Of a stretch of 16,900 nucleotides of DNA, positions 1 to 4,981 are shown piece by piece. The notes beneath the pieces were generated by a model. It ran no database searches. It saw nothing but the letters and a program-made list of their open reading frames with translations, and was not told the origin of the DNA. Source of the stretch: an uncultured bacterium (GTDB lineage Bacteria; Cyanobacteriota; Vampirovibrionia; Gastranaerophilales; Gastranaerophilaceae). A program made the translations under genes and the position numbers. The stretch lies in NCBI GenBank assembly GCA_945910925.1, contig CAMDZX010000025.1, positions 1 to 16,900 of the forward strand, written 5' to 3'. Every line of letters begins with the position of its first letter. Position 1 is the first letter of the stretch.

Positions 1-1
1 A

Positions 2-124
2 CACGCACAAGCAGAACACGCACTACATTATCACTACACAGATATTATAGACAAACTTGAAGCATCAATGCATTGTGAACACAGAGAGGAAGAAGAAAAA
101 AATACGGTTAAAGAAAAATTATAA
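2..124 (+). CDS. C-terminal end of an unidentified protein (5' truncated by window edge)
   Basis: Frame 2 is open from the window edge to a TAA at 122-124, while the other two plus frames hit stops by about position 60. The visible 40 residues are rich in His, Glu and Lys: a segment reading AEHALHYHYTDIIDKLEAS, then an acidic-basic tail with four Glu in a row, ending in VKEKL. A hairpin with a T-run follows about 35 bp after the stop, as expected for a gene end. No family is recognised from this tail. Confidence 0.6.
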   Translation, partial: HAQAEHALHYHYTDIIDKLEASMHCEHREEEEKNTVKEKL

Positions 125-158
125 TCCGTAATTCTTATGAGCAACTCACAACTGTCCG

Positions 159-185
159 GGATAAATTGTTTATCCATAATTTTTC
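159..185 (+). terminator. Probable rho-independent terminator of the left-edge gene
   Basis: A 7-bp stem GGATAAA/TTTATCC with a TTG loop (159-175) is followed by ATAATTTTT. The stem is AT-rich and the T-run starts a few bases late, so strength is uncertain, but position and orientation fit the gene ending at 124. Confidence 0.45.
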
Positions 186-194
186 AAAAAGCAT

Positions 195-258
195 GTCATT
201 CTGAAAGCGTAGAAAACAAACCCAATAGGTGTAGTTTTCAAGCTGTTCAGGATCTTAC
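195..258. repeat. Imperfect long inverted repeat, REP/MITE-like
   Basis: The left arm GTCATTCTGAA (195-205) and the right arm TTCAGGATCTTAC (246-258) are near reverse complements. Pairing continues inward imperfectly (AGC with GCT, GAAAAC with GTTTTC), leaving a loop around 218-229. Short intergenic palindromes with arms of the type GTCATTCTGA are common interspersed repeats in bacteria; calling this one a family member is inference. Confidence 0.4.
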
Positions 259-299
259 CAATGTGATTTAGAAATAAACCGTAGAAACGTTGGAAGCAA

Positions 300-314
300 G
301 CCTGCCACGCAGGC
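300..314. repeat. Short GC-rich hairpin
   Basis: GCCTGC-CAC-GCAGGC is a perfect 6-bp stem in an otherwise AT-rich gap. There is no T-run on either side, so it is not an obvious terminator. With the inverted repeat at 195-258 and the terminator at 331-363, it accounts for all structure I see between 125 and 392. Confidence 0.35.
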
Positions 315-330
315 AAGATGCTGAAAGGGG

Positions 331-363
331 TAAAAGAATACACCGCCCATTTTGAGCGGTGTA
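331..363 (-). terminator. Rho-independent terminator of the SLH protein gene
   Basis: An 8-bp perfect stem (TACACCGC 339-346 with GCGGTGTA 356-363) lies 30 bp after the stop of the minus-strand SLH gene. On the minus strand it is followed by TTCTTTTA. The plus-strand side has no T-run. Confidence 0.7.
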
Positions 364-392
364 CCTTTGTGCGAACGATTATTGATTACTCA

Positions 393-2312
393 CTATTCGC
401 TACAACCGAAAGCTATAGTAACGTGTTCTTTCGGATTAATTGCAGATATTTTGTATCCCTTAGCATCTACAAGATATGCAACTTCGTCGCCTGTTGATTG
501 GAACAGACCGGTTGCACCCGACAATGCGGTTCTTGTAAAGTCAACAGGAGCTTTGACTGTATCTACGACTGCATCTGCCAAACTTCTGCCAGCGGCACCG
601 AATTGACCTTGGAATGTTTCACCAAGAGCGATACCAACGCCGCTTGAAACGTCTTCTACTGCGTTTCCTAAGTTAGACAACATACCGCCTGTTGTTCTGC
701 CGACAATACCAACCATAGAACCTGCCCAGGTTAATGGAGCCGAAACAAGTCTTGATACAATATTAGGCGTATTTGACTTGTCAATTTGTGCGGTCAGGAT
801 TTGTTTAGGTAATGTTGCTTTACATCCACAGTTTTCAATTTCCGTAAACGCAAGTTTTAAAGCACCTTTTTGACATCCTGACGGTCTGATGACTTCAACA
901 ACTTTACCGATTACTTTAGAACCGCAAGGATATACTTGTCCGTCTATTGTAACATCTTCTAATGTAGTAGCTGCAAATCTTTGACCAACGTGAGAAGATT
1001 TAGCGTTGATTTGGTCTTTGAATTCTAATTGTAATGTCGGAATTTTTACAATTTCTTGGTTTTCTACATACGCTTGTCTGTCATCTTTAACAGGACAACA
1101 TTCATTAGCGGTTGTAGGGTTCTTATCGTATCCGCCTGCAAGTCTTGCAGCTTGTAACATAGAAGCTACGTCTGCACGTGATGCATCTTTGAACGGTTCA
1201 ATCATATTCGGGTTAGTAGAGTTTTTCAAAATACCTTGATCTAAAGCCTTAGCAATTGGAATTTGAGCCCATTCAGGAACTTTGTTTCCGTCACAGTATT
1301 TAGACAAGATTTCTTTAGCTTTACAAGCATCTAAGTCACAATTAAGAGCTTTAGACATAGCACATATTGCTTCTACTCTTGTTACAGGGTTTTGCGGTTT
1401 GAACAAGTTGTTCGGATAACCTTTCATAAGGTTTTCGTTTACCGCGCGGGCAATCATAGAGTTAGCCCAGTGACCTGAAGGTACATCTTTGAATGAAACA
1501 GATGCACACCCGCAATCTTCTTTATTGAAGCCTTTGACTAACATAGTTGCGAATTCTGCTCTTGAAATATTTCTTGCAGGTCTGAACATTCTGTCAGGAT
1601 ATCCGACTACAACATCATTCATAGCAAGCTTGGTAATATCGCAAGCTGCCCAGTATGCATCAGGAACATCAGGGAACATATTCATTGTATTCAAATCAGC
1701 AGCAGCACCCGTCATTTTCCCGAATTGACTGATATCATACGGAACTAATGATTTTTTAACCGCTTGGATGGAATTTTCAGTCTGCATTTGAATAGGTGTG
1801 CAGTTGTTATCCATCTTGCAAGTATCTCTCATAATAGGAATACCGTTATGGTGTGTTTGGTCATTCAGACATGGAAGCTGAGAAGCTGCACCTGTAATGT
1901 TTTGGTCGGTAGCAACGGTTGTTCCGCTTGTTGTTTCGGCAAGCCCTCTCGGTGCGATGCTAAAACCTTCCGCACGGTATACATAGTCTTTTTCATCACC
2001 TATGTAGTTGTTGTTACCGTAAATTGCATTCGGGTAAGCATAAACCTGTTTCATATCTGATTTTTCTAAGTTAGGTTTACCCGGACATAAAGCACATGCC
2101 GGTTCAGGTTGTGCTTCACAAGTAGGTACCTTTTTGTCACACGGACAAGCAGCACCTGTGACTACGGGTTTCTCTTGTGCACATTCACAAGATGGAGCCG
2201 TAACGACAGGGAGCTGTTGTTGGCATGGGCAAGCTGCCATAGCAGAATGGAGCGAACACGTTGTTATACCAACGGCAATTGCAGCTGCCACAGTAAGTTT
2301 TTTAATCGTCAT
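393..2312 (-). CDS. Secreted Cys-rich protein with three SLH domains
   Basis: This is an envelope protein of 639 residues. Residues 1-26 form a signal peptide ending in AMA. Residues 27-80 are Cys/Pro-rich with short recurring motifs (CPC, CEC, PVVT). Three S-layer homology domains follow at about 213-260 (FPDVPDAYW…GYPD…RAEFATML), 274-320 (FKDVPSGHW…GYPN…TRVEAICA) and 340-390, the last being more divergent. The C-terminal part (about 430-510) looks like a compact beta domain with paired cysteines, then a Gly/Ala-rich segment (525-605). SLH domains bind peptidoglycan-linked polymers; in cyanobacteria and other Gram-negatives they tether outer-membrane or surface proteins to the wall. An AAGGAGG ribosome binding site sits 7 nt before the ATG. 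The numerous cysteines are unusual for an SLH protein and suggest disulfides or metal binding. The gene stands alone, with its own terminator downstream. The SLH assignment is firm; the role of the C-terminal half is unknown. Confidence 0.9.
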   Translation of the reverse strand: MTIKKLTVAAAIAVGITTCSLHSAMAACPCQQQLPVVTAPSCECAQEKPVVTGAACPCDKKVPTCEAQPEPACALCPGKPNLEKSDMKQVYAYPNAIYGNNNYIGDEKDYVYRAEGFSIAPRGLAETTSGTTVATDQNITGAASQLPCLNDQTHHNGIPIMRDTCKMDNNCTPIQMQTENSIQAVKKSLVPYDISQFGKMTGAAADLNTMNMFPDVPDAYWAACDITKLAMNDVVVGYPDRMFRPARNISRAEFATMLVKGFNKEDCGCASVSFKDVPSGHWANSMIARAVNENLMKGYPNNLFKPQNPVTRVEAICAMSKALNCDLDACKAKEILSKYCDGNKVPEWAQIPIAKALDQGILKNSTNPNMIEPFKDASRADVASMLQAARLAGGYDKNPTTANECCPVKDDRQAYVENQEIVKIPTLQLEFKDQINAKSSHVGQRFAATTLEDVTIDGQVYPCGSKVIGKVVEVIRPSGCQKGALKLAFTEIENCGCKATLPKQILTAQIDKSNTPNIVSRLVSAPLTWAGSMVGIVGRTTGGMLSNLGNAVEDVSSGVGIALGETFQGQFGAAGRSLADAVVDTVKAPVDFTRTALSGATGLFQSTGDEVAYLVDAKGYKISAINPKEHVTIAFGCSE

Positions 2313-2324
2313 TTTAAACCTCCT

Positions 2325-2350
2325 TTTTCTTGGTTACTATGCCAAGAAAA
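2325..2350 (-). promoter_or_regulatory. Hairpin in the 5' leader of the SLH gene, abutting the SD
   Basis: A perfect 9-bp stem, TTTTCTTGG (2325-2333) with CCAAGAAAA (2342-2350) and an 8-nt loop, lies immediately upstream of the AAGGAGG ribosome binding site on the minus strand. It could stabilise an abundant mRNA or modulate ribosome access. No clear promoter was resolved in the AT-rich sequence behind it (2351-2400). Confidence 0.5.
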
Positions 2351-2449
2351 CTAACTAATAAATTATTGTTATAAATGTAAATTGTTTCATTGGTAACAAC
2401 GGTTATTCAGGCGGGCTATATAAAAATCGATATAGGATAATAAAAAATC

Positions 2450-2478
2450 TGTACAGAAATTTATAGTCGGTGTATAAT
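2450..2478 (+). promoter_or_regulatory. Candidate promoter for the tRNA-Leu locus
   Basis: TGTACA (2450-2455), a 17-bp spacer and a perfect TATAAT (2473-2478) point rightward. The predicted start near 2485 would give a transcript of about 240 nt before the tRNA, carrying the palindrome at 2521 and the three-way junction at 2605. The -35 box is only a partial match. Confidence 0.5.
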
Positions 2479-2520
2479 GAGCATGCGATTGAAAATCGGA
2501 TAAAACGGTTTTAACGCTAT

Positions 2521-2538
2521 GGTAGACTAAAGTCTACC
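2521..2538. repeat. Perfect 18-bp palindrome
   Basis: GGTAGACT-AA-AGTCTACC is an 8-bp inverted repeat around an AA centre, followed by CCTACCGATAAAT. It could be an operator, or a hairpin in the leader of the tRNA-Leu transcript. There is no T-run. Confidence 0.5.
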
Positions 2539-2549
2539 CTACCGATAAA

Positions 2550-2610
2550 TACATATAGAAATCGTAGAAAATTATTGATAATTGAATAGTTTAGATTTAT
2601 GTCTAGTGGC
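2550..2610 (+). repeat. Leader repeat copy A (partial 5' copy of the tRNA-Leu locus)
   Basis: About 61 nt that recur with few differences at 2677-2738. Shared blocks include TACATATAGAAATCGTAGAA, AATTGAATAG and TTTATGTC followed by AGTGGC. The copy at 2677 runs into the intact tRNA-Leu. Copy A stops matching about 11 nt into the tRNA gene, where a different structured sequence takes over. Confidence 0.75.
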
Positions 2611-2673
2611 ACTCTGCCGAGAAAAACGATTGATTATCGTTTTTCGAGAGGGTGCGTAAGCACATCCGCCACT
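2605..2673 (+). ncRNA. Candidate structured RNA: three-way junction with a GUAA tetraloop
   Basis: The closing stem AGTGGC (2605-2610) pairs with GCCACT (2668-2673). Inside it are a 10-bp hairpin (GAAAAACGAT 2621-2630 with ATCGTTTTTC 2636-2645), extended by CTCT/AGAG, and a short hairpin GTGC-GTAA-GCAC (2652-2663) whose loop is of GNRA type. It follows a repeated leader and could be transcribed from the promoter at 2450. I cannot match it to a known riboswitch or RNA family. It might be an unrelated insert in a duplicated tRNA unit or a strongly decayed tRNA. Confidence 0.45.
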
Positions 2674-2676
2674 GAG

Positions 2677-2738
2677 TACATATAGAAATCGTAGAATAGT
2701 ATTGACAATTGAATAGACCTAATTTATGTCGAAGTGGC
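2677..2738 (+). repeat. Leader repeat copy B (runs into the tRNA-Leu gene)
   Basis: Second copy of the repeat at 2550-2610, offset about 127 bp, overlapping the first 11 nt of the tRNA. It has TTGACA where copy A has TTGATA. Confidence 0.75.
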
Positions 2739-2809
2739 GGAATTGGTAGACGCGCACGATTCAGGTTCGTGTGGTTAACGCCTTGTGGGTTCGAGTCCCA
2801 TCTTCGACA
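2728..2809 (+). tRNA. tRNA-Leu (anticodon CAG)
   Basis: The acceptor stem GTCGAAG (2728-2734) pairs perfectly with CTTCGAC (2802-2808), with discriminator A at 2809. The anticodon stem CACGA/TCGTG encloses the loop TTCAGGT, giving anticodon CAG (2762-2764), which reads CUG codons. The long variable arm, the D arm with GGTAGAC and the T loop TTCGAGT all fit a class II tRNA-Leu. CCA is not encoded. The locus is unusual: part of the 5' end is repeated upstream, and the 3' end is repeated twice downstream. Confidence 0.97.
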
Positions 2810-2834
2810 TTTTTTATTGAGTAATAAATAAATC
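2793..2834 (+). repeat. tRNA-Leu 3'-end repeat, copy 1 (within the intact tRNA and its tail)
   Basis: 42 nt beginning GAGTCCCATCTTCGACAT and continuing through a T-run into ATAAATAAATC. It covers the last 17 nt of the tRNA plus 25 nt of flank. The match to copy 2 (2958) has two differences over 42 nt. Confidence 0.85.
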
Positions 2835-2846
2835 AATTATATTATT

Positions 2847-2957
2847 GGGACGAGAACCACCAAGCGAAGCTTGGTCAGGTTCGAGCGTGAGCGAGCAGAG
2901 GCTGGAGCTTTACGCGCAGGCGGAAAGCGTAACGCCGTTTAACGCGAGCGAACAAGA
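2847..2957. other. GC-rich structured segment between tRNA-end repeats 1 and 2
   Basis: This non-coding stretch stands out from its AT-rich surroundings. It holds a 7-bp hairpin ACCAAGC-GAA-GCTTGGT (2859-2875), a GAGCGTGAGCGAGC segment, and an inverted pair TTACGC/GCGTAA around 2909-2933. Its first bases (GGACGAGAA) recur after repeat copy 3 (3883-3891). It looks like foreign or repeat-derived sequence; no product is recognised. Confidence 0.5.
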
Positions 2958-3007
2958 GAGTCCCATCTTCGACATTTTTTATTAAGTGATAAATAAATCG
3001 TGTGATT
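2958..3007 (+). repeat. tRNA-Leu 3'-end repeat, copy 2 (partial tRNA)
   Basis: It repeats 2793-2834 with two mismatches, 165 bp downstream, without the rest of the tRNA. Its match to copy 3 extends further on both sides: GAGC-AA-AAGA upstream and CGTGTGATT downstream. The XRE regulator gene ends 15 bp after it. Confidence 0.85.
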
Positions 3008-3022
3008 TTTAATTATATATTA

Positions 3023-3238
3023 CTAAATATCTTTAAAAAGTTCTTTAATATCAAGTTTTAAAACTTTCGAAATATCAAAAACAACAAATACTGAAGGGGT
3101 TTGTATCGCACGCTCAATTAAGCTCATTGAACTTTCGCTGATTCCAATTTTTTCAGCAAGTTCAAATTGAGTCAATCCTTTACGTATTCTTTCTGCTTTA
3201 ATATTTAATGCAAGTTGTACAATTCTAGAATCCTTCAT
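3023..3238 (-). CDS. XRE-family helix-turn-helix transcriptional regulator
   Basis: A 71-residue protein that is almost entirely one Cro/C1-type HTH domain: IKAERIRKGLTQFELAEKIG, then ISESSMSLIERAIQTPS (recognition helix and the conserved E-R turn), then a helical end VFDISKVLKLDIKELF. Such single-domain proteins bind operator DNA as dimers, often in phage, plasmid or toxin-antitoxin modules. I start at ATG 3238; a TTG at 3262 would add eight residues, but neither start has a good SD. It is divergent from the acetyltransferase gene, and its extended start would overlap the space between them. It lies between two partial tRNA-Leu copies, so it is probably cargo of an integrated or rearranged segment. 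Confidence 0.85.
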   Translation of the reverse strand: MKDSRIVQLALNIKAERIRKGLTQFELAEKIGISESSMSLIERAIQTPSVFVVFDISKVLKLDIKELFKDI

Positions 3239-3333
3239 ATAAATATTATTCTTTGTTGACAAAAGAACAACAAGAGTGTAAACTGTGTGTAATTAATAGT
3301 AAACTACGTATAAGCAACTGGAAAATATGTATT

Positions 3334-3795
3334 ATGCATAAGATATTAGATAAACTATTTGGTTTATATAAAGAAAATGGGCAATTAATTTTAAAGATAT
3401 TTGGTATAAAAATAAAGTTTAGGTGGGCAAATATTAATCAGTTAGAAGATGTTTGTTGCATTCAAAATTTAAACAAATTAAGGCAGCAAAATACATATTT
3501 CCCACATCCAATAGGTATTGTTATACATCCTGATGTTAAAATTGGCAGTAACTGTACAATATTTCAAAATGTTACTATTGGAAGCGGTAATTATTCTGAA
3601 AAGAATAAAACCAATATTCCCACTATAGGTAATAATGTTGTAATATATGCAAATGCATCTGTTATTGGTGGTATAAAGATCGGAAATAACTCTATTATTG
3701 GTGCAGGTGCAATAGTGATTAATGATGTCGAAGATAATGTTACTGTGGTAGGGAATCCGGCAAGACCTGTTTATAAAAATAAACATAAGAATTGA
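3334..3795 (+). CDS. Hexapeptide-repeat acetyltransferase (serine-acetyltransferase-like), probably for surface glycan
   Basis: A 153-residue protein. The N-terminal part (1-31) has the short module LFGLYKENGQ…IFGIKIKFRW, often seen at the start of LPS or capsule sugar-modifying enzymes. From about residue 58 it is a left-handed beta-helix of the CysE/NodL type: HPIGIVIHPDVKIGSNC, FQNVTIGSGN, PTIGNNVVIYANASVIGG, KIGNNSIIGAGAIV, closing with the typical VVGNPARPVYK. Such enzymes move acetyl from acetyl-CoA to a sugar or serine hydroxyl; the conserved His is likely His58 or His65. The glycan role is inferred from the N-terminal module. The frame is open from TTG 3253, but ATG 3334 gives a normal domain start. 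The gene is very AT-rich and sits between tRNA-Leu 3'-end repeats 2 and 3, suggesting acquisition. Confidence 0.85.
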   Translation: MHKILDKLFGLYKENGQLILKIFGIKIKFRWANINQLEDVCCIQNLNKLRQQNTYFPHPIGIVIHPDVKIGSNCTIFQNVTIGSGNYSEKNKTNIPTIGNNVVIYANASVIGGIKIGNNSIIGAGAIVINDVEDNVTVVGNPARPVYKNKHKN

Positions 3796-3828
3796 TTAAT
3801 TTAGTTTGTGCCTATGGAGTTGAGCTAA

Positions 3829-3882
3829 TAAGAAAATCCCATCTTCGACATTTTTATTGAGTTATAAATAAATCGTGTGATT
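3829..3882 (+). repeat. tRNA-Leu 3'-end repeat, copy 3 (partial tRNA)
   Basis: The core TCCCATCTTCGACAT with the following T-run and ATAAATAAATC (3837-3874) matches the intact tRNA end and flank with a one-base T deletion. It shares CGTGTGATT with copy 2, and shares the downstream GGACGAGAA with the flank of copy 1. It marks the right border of the XRE/acetyltransferase segment. Confidence 0.85.
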
Positions 3883-3898
3883 AGGACGAGAATTTATT

Positions 3899-3927
3899 TT
3901 GTTACATATCATTTATATTATTACAAT
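3899..3927 (+). promoter_or_regulatory. Promoter for the 3998 gene
   Basis: TTGTTA (3899-3904), a 17-bp spacer and TACAAT (3922-3927). The predicted start near 3934 leaves a leader of about 64 nt before an SD-led ATG. Confidence 0.55.
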
Positions 3928-3997
3928 AAGTTTACACTCCTTAATTATATAAGCAATTTTAGTCAAAAAAATTACTTTGTTTAATTAGAGGATAATT

Positions 3998-4519
3998 ATG
4001 ACAAAACCGAGTTATTTTGCAAAAAGTGAATCTTCTATATCTTTTACCGATGGTTCTCTCGGGAATTATACGGGAGTTGGTATAAGACAACCGTTTTCTT
4101 TCGGAACCTTAGAAGGTATGGCAGCGGCAAAATTCAGCGAAACCTCTAAAGGTGGATTTGGCGAAATAAAATATACAAGTCCAAAAGTATTACCTGATAC
4201 TTCAATTGAAAACAGAACAAGATTTCAGTTTGAAACTTCTGGTAACACGATGACAGATAGAGTTGCATTAAAATACTCAAAATCTTTAAATGACAAATTC
4301 AGCATATATGAAATTGCGGGTGCAACGGCTAAAGTTTCTCTTGACGGAGAGGGACTTAAAAGTATAACACCTGTTTCTCTGACAGGCGTCGGATACAATA
4401 TAAACAAAAACTTAAGCTGTTATGCGGAAGGTGAAGTGAGCAAAAGCTATAATCCTCAAACTCACACTTGGGGAAAGGTTTCTCCTGCTGCGTATGTTGG
4501 TGTTAAATATACATTCTAG
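3998..4519 (+). CDS. Beta-strand-rich hypothetical protein, outer-membrane-barrel-like
   Basis: A 173-residue protein of unknown family. It shows regular alternating polar/non-polar segments typical of beta-strands (GVGIRQPFSFGTL, ENRTRFQFETS, KFSIYEIAGATAKVSL, YAEGEVSKSY). It ends in AAYVGVKYTF, with a C-terminal Phe and aromatic spacing like outer-membrane barrel proteins. However, no signal peptide is seen at the N-terminus, so it is either intracellular, exported by another route, or mis-started. The start at ATG 3998 is supported by AGAGGA 8 nt upstream. It has its own promoter and terminator, so it is a single-gene transcript. It is outside the tRNA-end repeats and is not obviously cargo. 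Confidence 0.75.
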   Translation: MTKPSYFAKSESSISFTDGSLGNYTGVGIRQPFSFGTLEGMAAAKFSETSKGGFGEIKYTSPKVLPDTSIENRTRFQFETSGNTMTDRVALKYSKSLNDKFSIYEIAGATAKVSLDGEGLKSITPVSLTGVGYNINKNLSCYAEGEVSKSYNPQTHTWGKVSPAAYVGVKYTF

Positions 4520-4546
4520 GGAATAAAAGATATTATTAAAGTTTTA

Positions 4547-4577
4547 ATATTCTCTAATCAATTTAGAGGATATTTTT
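4547..4577 (+). terminator. Rho-independent terminator of the 3998 gene
   Basis: The stem ATATTCTCT (4547-4555) pairs with AGAGGATAT (4565-4573) with one G-T pair, followed by TTTT, 27 bp after the stop codon. Confidence 0.65.
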
Positions 4578-4620
4578 GTAATGTTTCTAATCTTTTTTAA
4601 AATTATGACGTAAATACAAG

Positions 4621-4696
4621 TATGGAAAACCTTAAAGGTTTTTCATACCTCCTCCCCAAGTCTAGTAGCCGCTCTGAACAAAGACGGCTTTTTTTT
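4621..4696 (+). ncRNA. Candidate small RNA: hairpin, C-rich single strand, terminator (Yfr1-like layout)
   Basis: The first hairpin is an 11-bp stem (TATGGAAAACC 4621-4631 with GGTTTTTCATA 4637-4647, one G-T pair). It is followed by an unpaired CCTCCTCCCCAAGTCTAGT (4648-4666). Next comes a terminator stem AGCCG/CGGCT (4667-4671 and 4685-4689) with an inner TCT/AGA pair, ending in eight Ts. The preceding gene already has its own terminator at 4547-4577, so this is better explained as a separate short transcript. The linker carries CTCCTC, an anti-Shine-Dalgarno-type sequence, as in the conserved linker of cyanobacterial Yfr1. No clear promoter was found; the alternative is a double terminator. 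Confidence 0.5.
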
Positions 4697-4735
4697 ATTA
4701 CAAATATTCATAATTGGGTTGCAATAATCTGTTAG

Positions 4736-4744
4736 TGATATAAT
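4736..4744 (+). promoter_or_regulatory. Extended -10 promoter of the 2-oxoacid oxidoreductase operon
   Basis: TGATATAAT is an exact extended -10 (TGnTATAAT). The predicted start near 4751 is 20 nt before the SD-led ATG at 4771. A weak -35 (TTGGGT, 19 bp upstream) is possible, but an extended -10 does not need one. Confidence 0.6.
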
Positions 4745-4770
4745 TAAGTAATAGCATGAGGAGTTGGTAT

Positions 4771-4980
4771 ATGCCGCATATAGTTATTGATAAAAATAGA
4801 TGTAAATCATGTTATATCTGTTTGAACACTTGTCCAAAAGGACTTATCAAAAAGAGCAGTGAAACAAGTCGGCTCGGAGATTATCTTGTAGAGTTTGAAG
4901 ATAAGAACAATGAATGTATAGGGTGTGCAATGTGTGCAACAAGATGTCCCGATATGGCAATAGTTGAGGTGCATAAATAA
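4771..4980 (+). CDS. 2-oxoacid:ferredoxin oxidoreductase, delta subunit (2x[4Fe-4S] ferredoxin, KorD/VorD-like)
   Basis: A 69-residue bacterial-type ferredoxin that carries electrons from the TPP subunit to free ferredoxin. It has two cluster motifs: C11-x2-C14-x2-C17-x3-C21-P (CKSCYICLNTCP) and C49-x2-C52-x2-C55-x3-C59-P (CIGCAMCATRCP). It is the first gene of the operon, and its stop is one base before the start codon of the alpha subunit. The frame opens at ATG 4756, but GAGGAG at 4758-4763 lies 7 nt before ATG 4771, which starts directly at the ferredoxin fold (MPHIVID), so I choose 4771. Confidence 0.92.
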   Translation: MPHIVIDKNRCKSCYICLNTCPKGLIKKSSETSRLGDYLVEFEDKNNECIGCAMCATRCPDMAIVEVHK

Positions 4981-4981
4981 A

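Noticed and set aside
352..606. Plus-strand open frame over the 3' end of the SLH gene
   Set aside because: Shadow of the minus-strand SLH gene, with no SD and no family. The same applies to the other plus frames between 1006 and 2358.
2603..2836. 77-residue minus-strand open frame containing RRWDSNPQ
   Set aside because: It is antisense to the tRNA-Leu gene and its repeats; this peptide pattern is a familiar false gene from tRNA complements.
3478..3786. Minus-strand open frame within the acetyltransferase gene
   Set aside because: Low-complexity shadow of the hexapeptide repeats.
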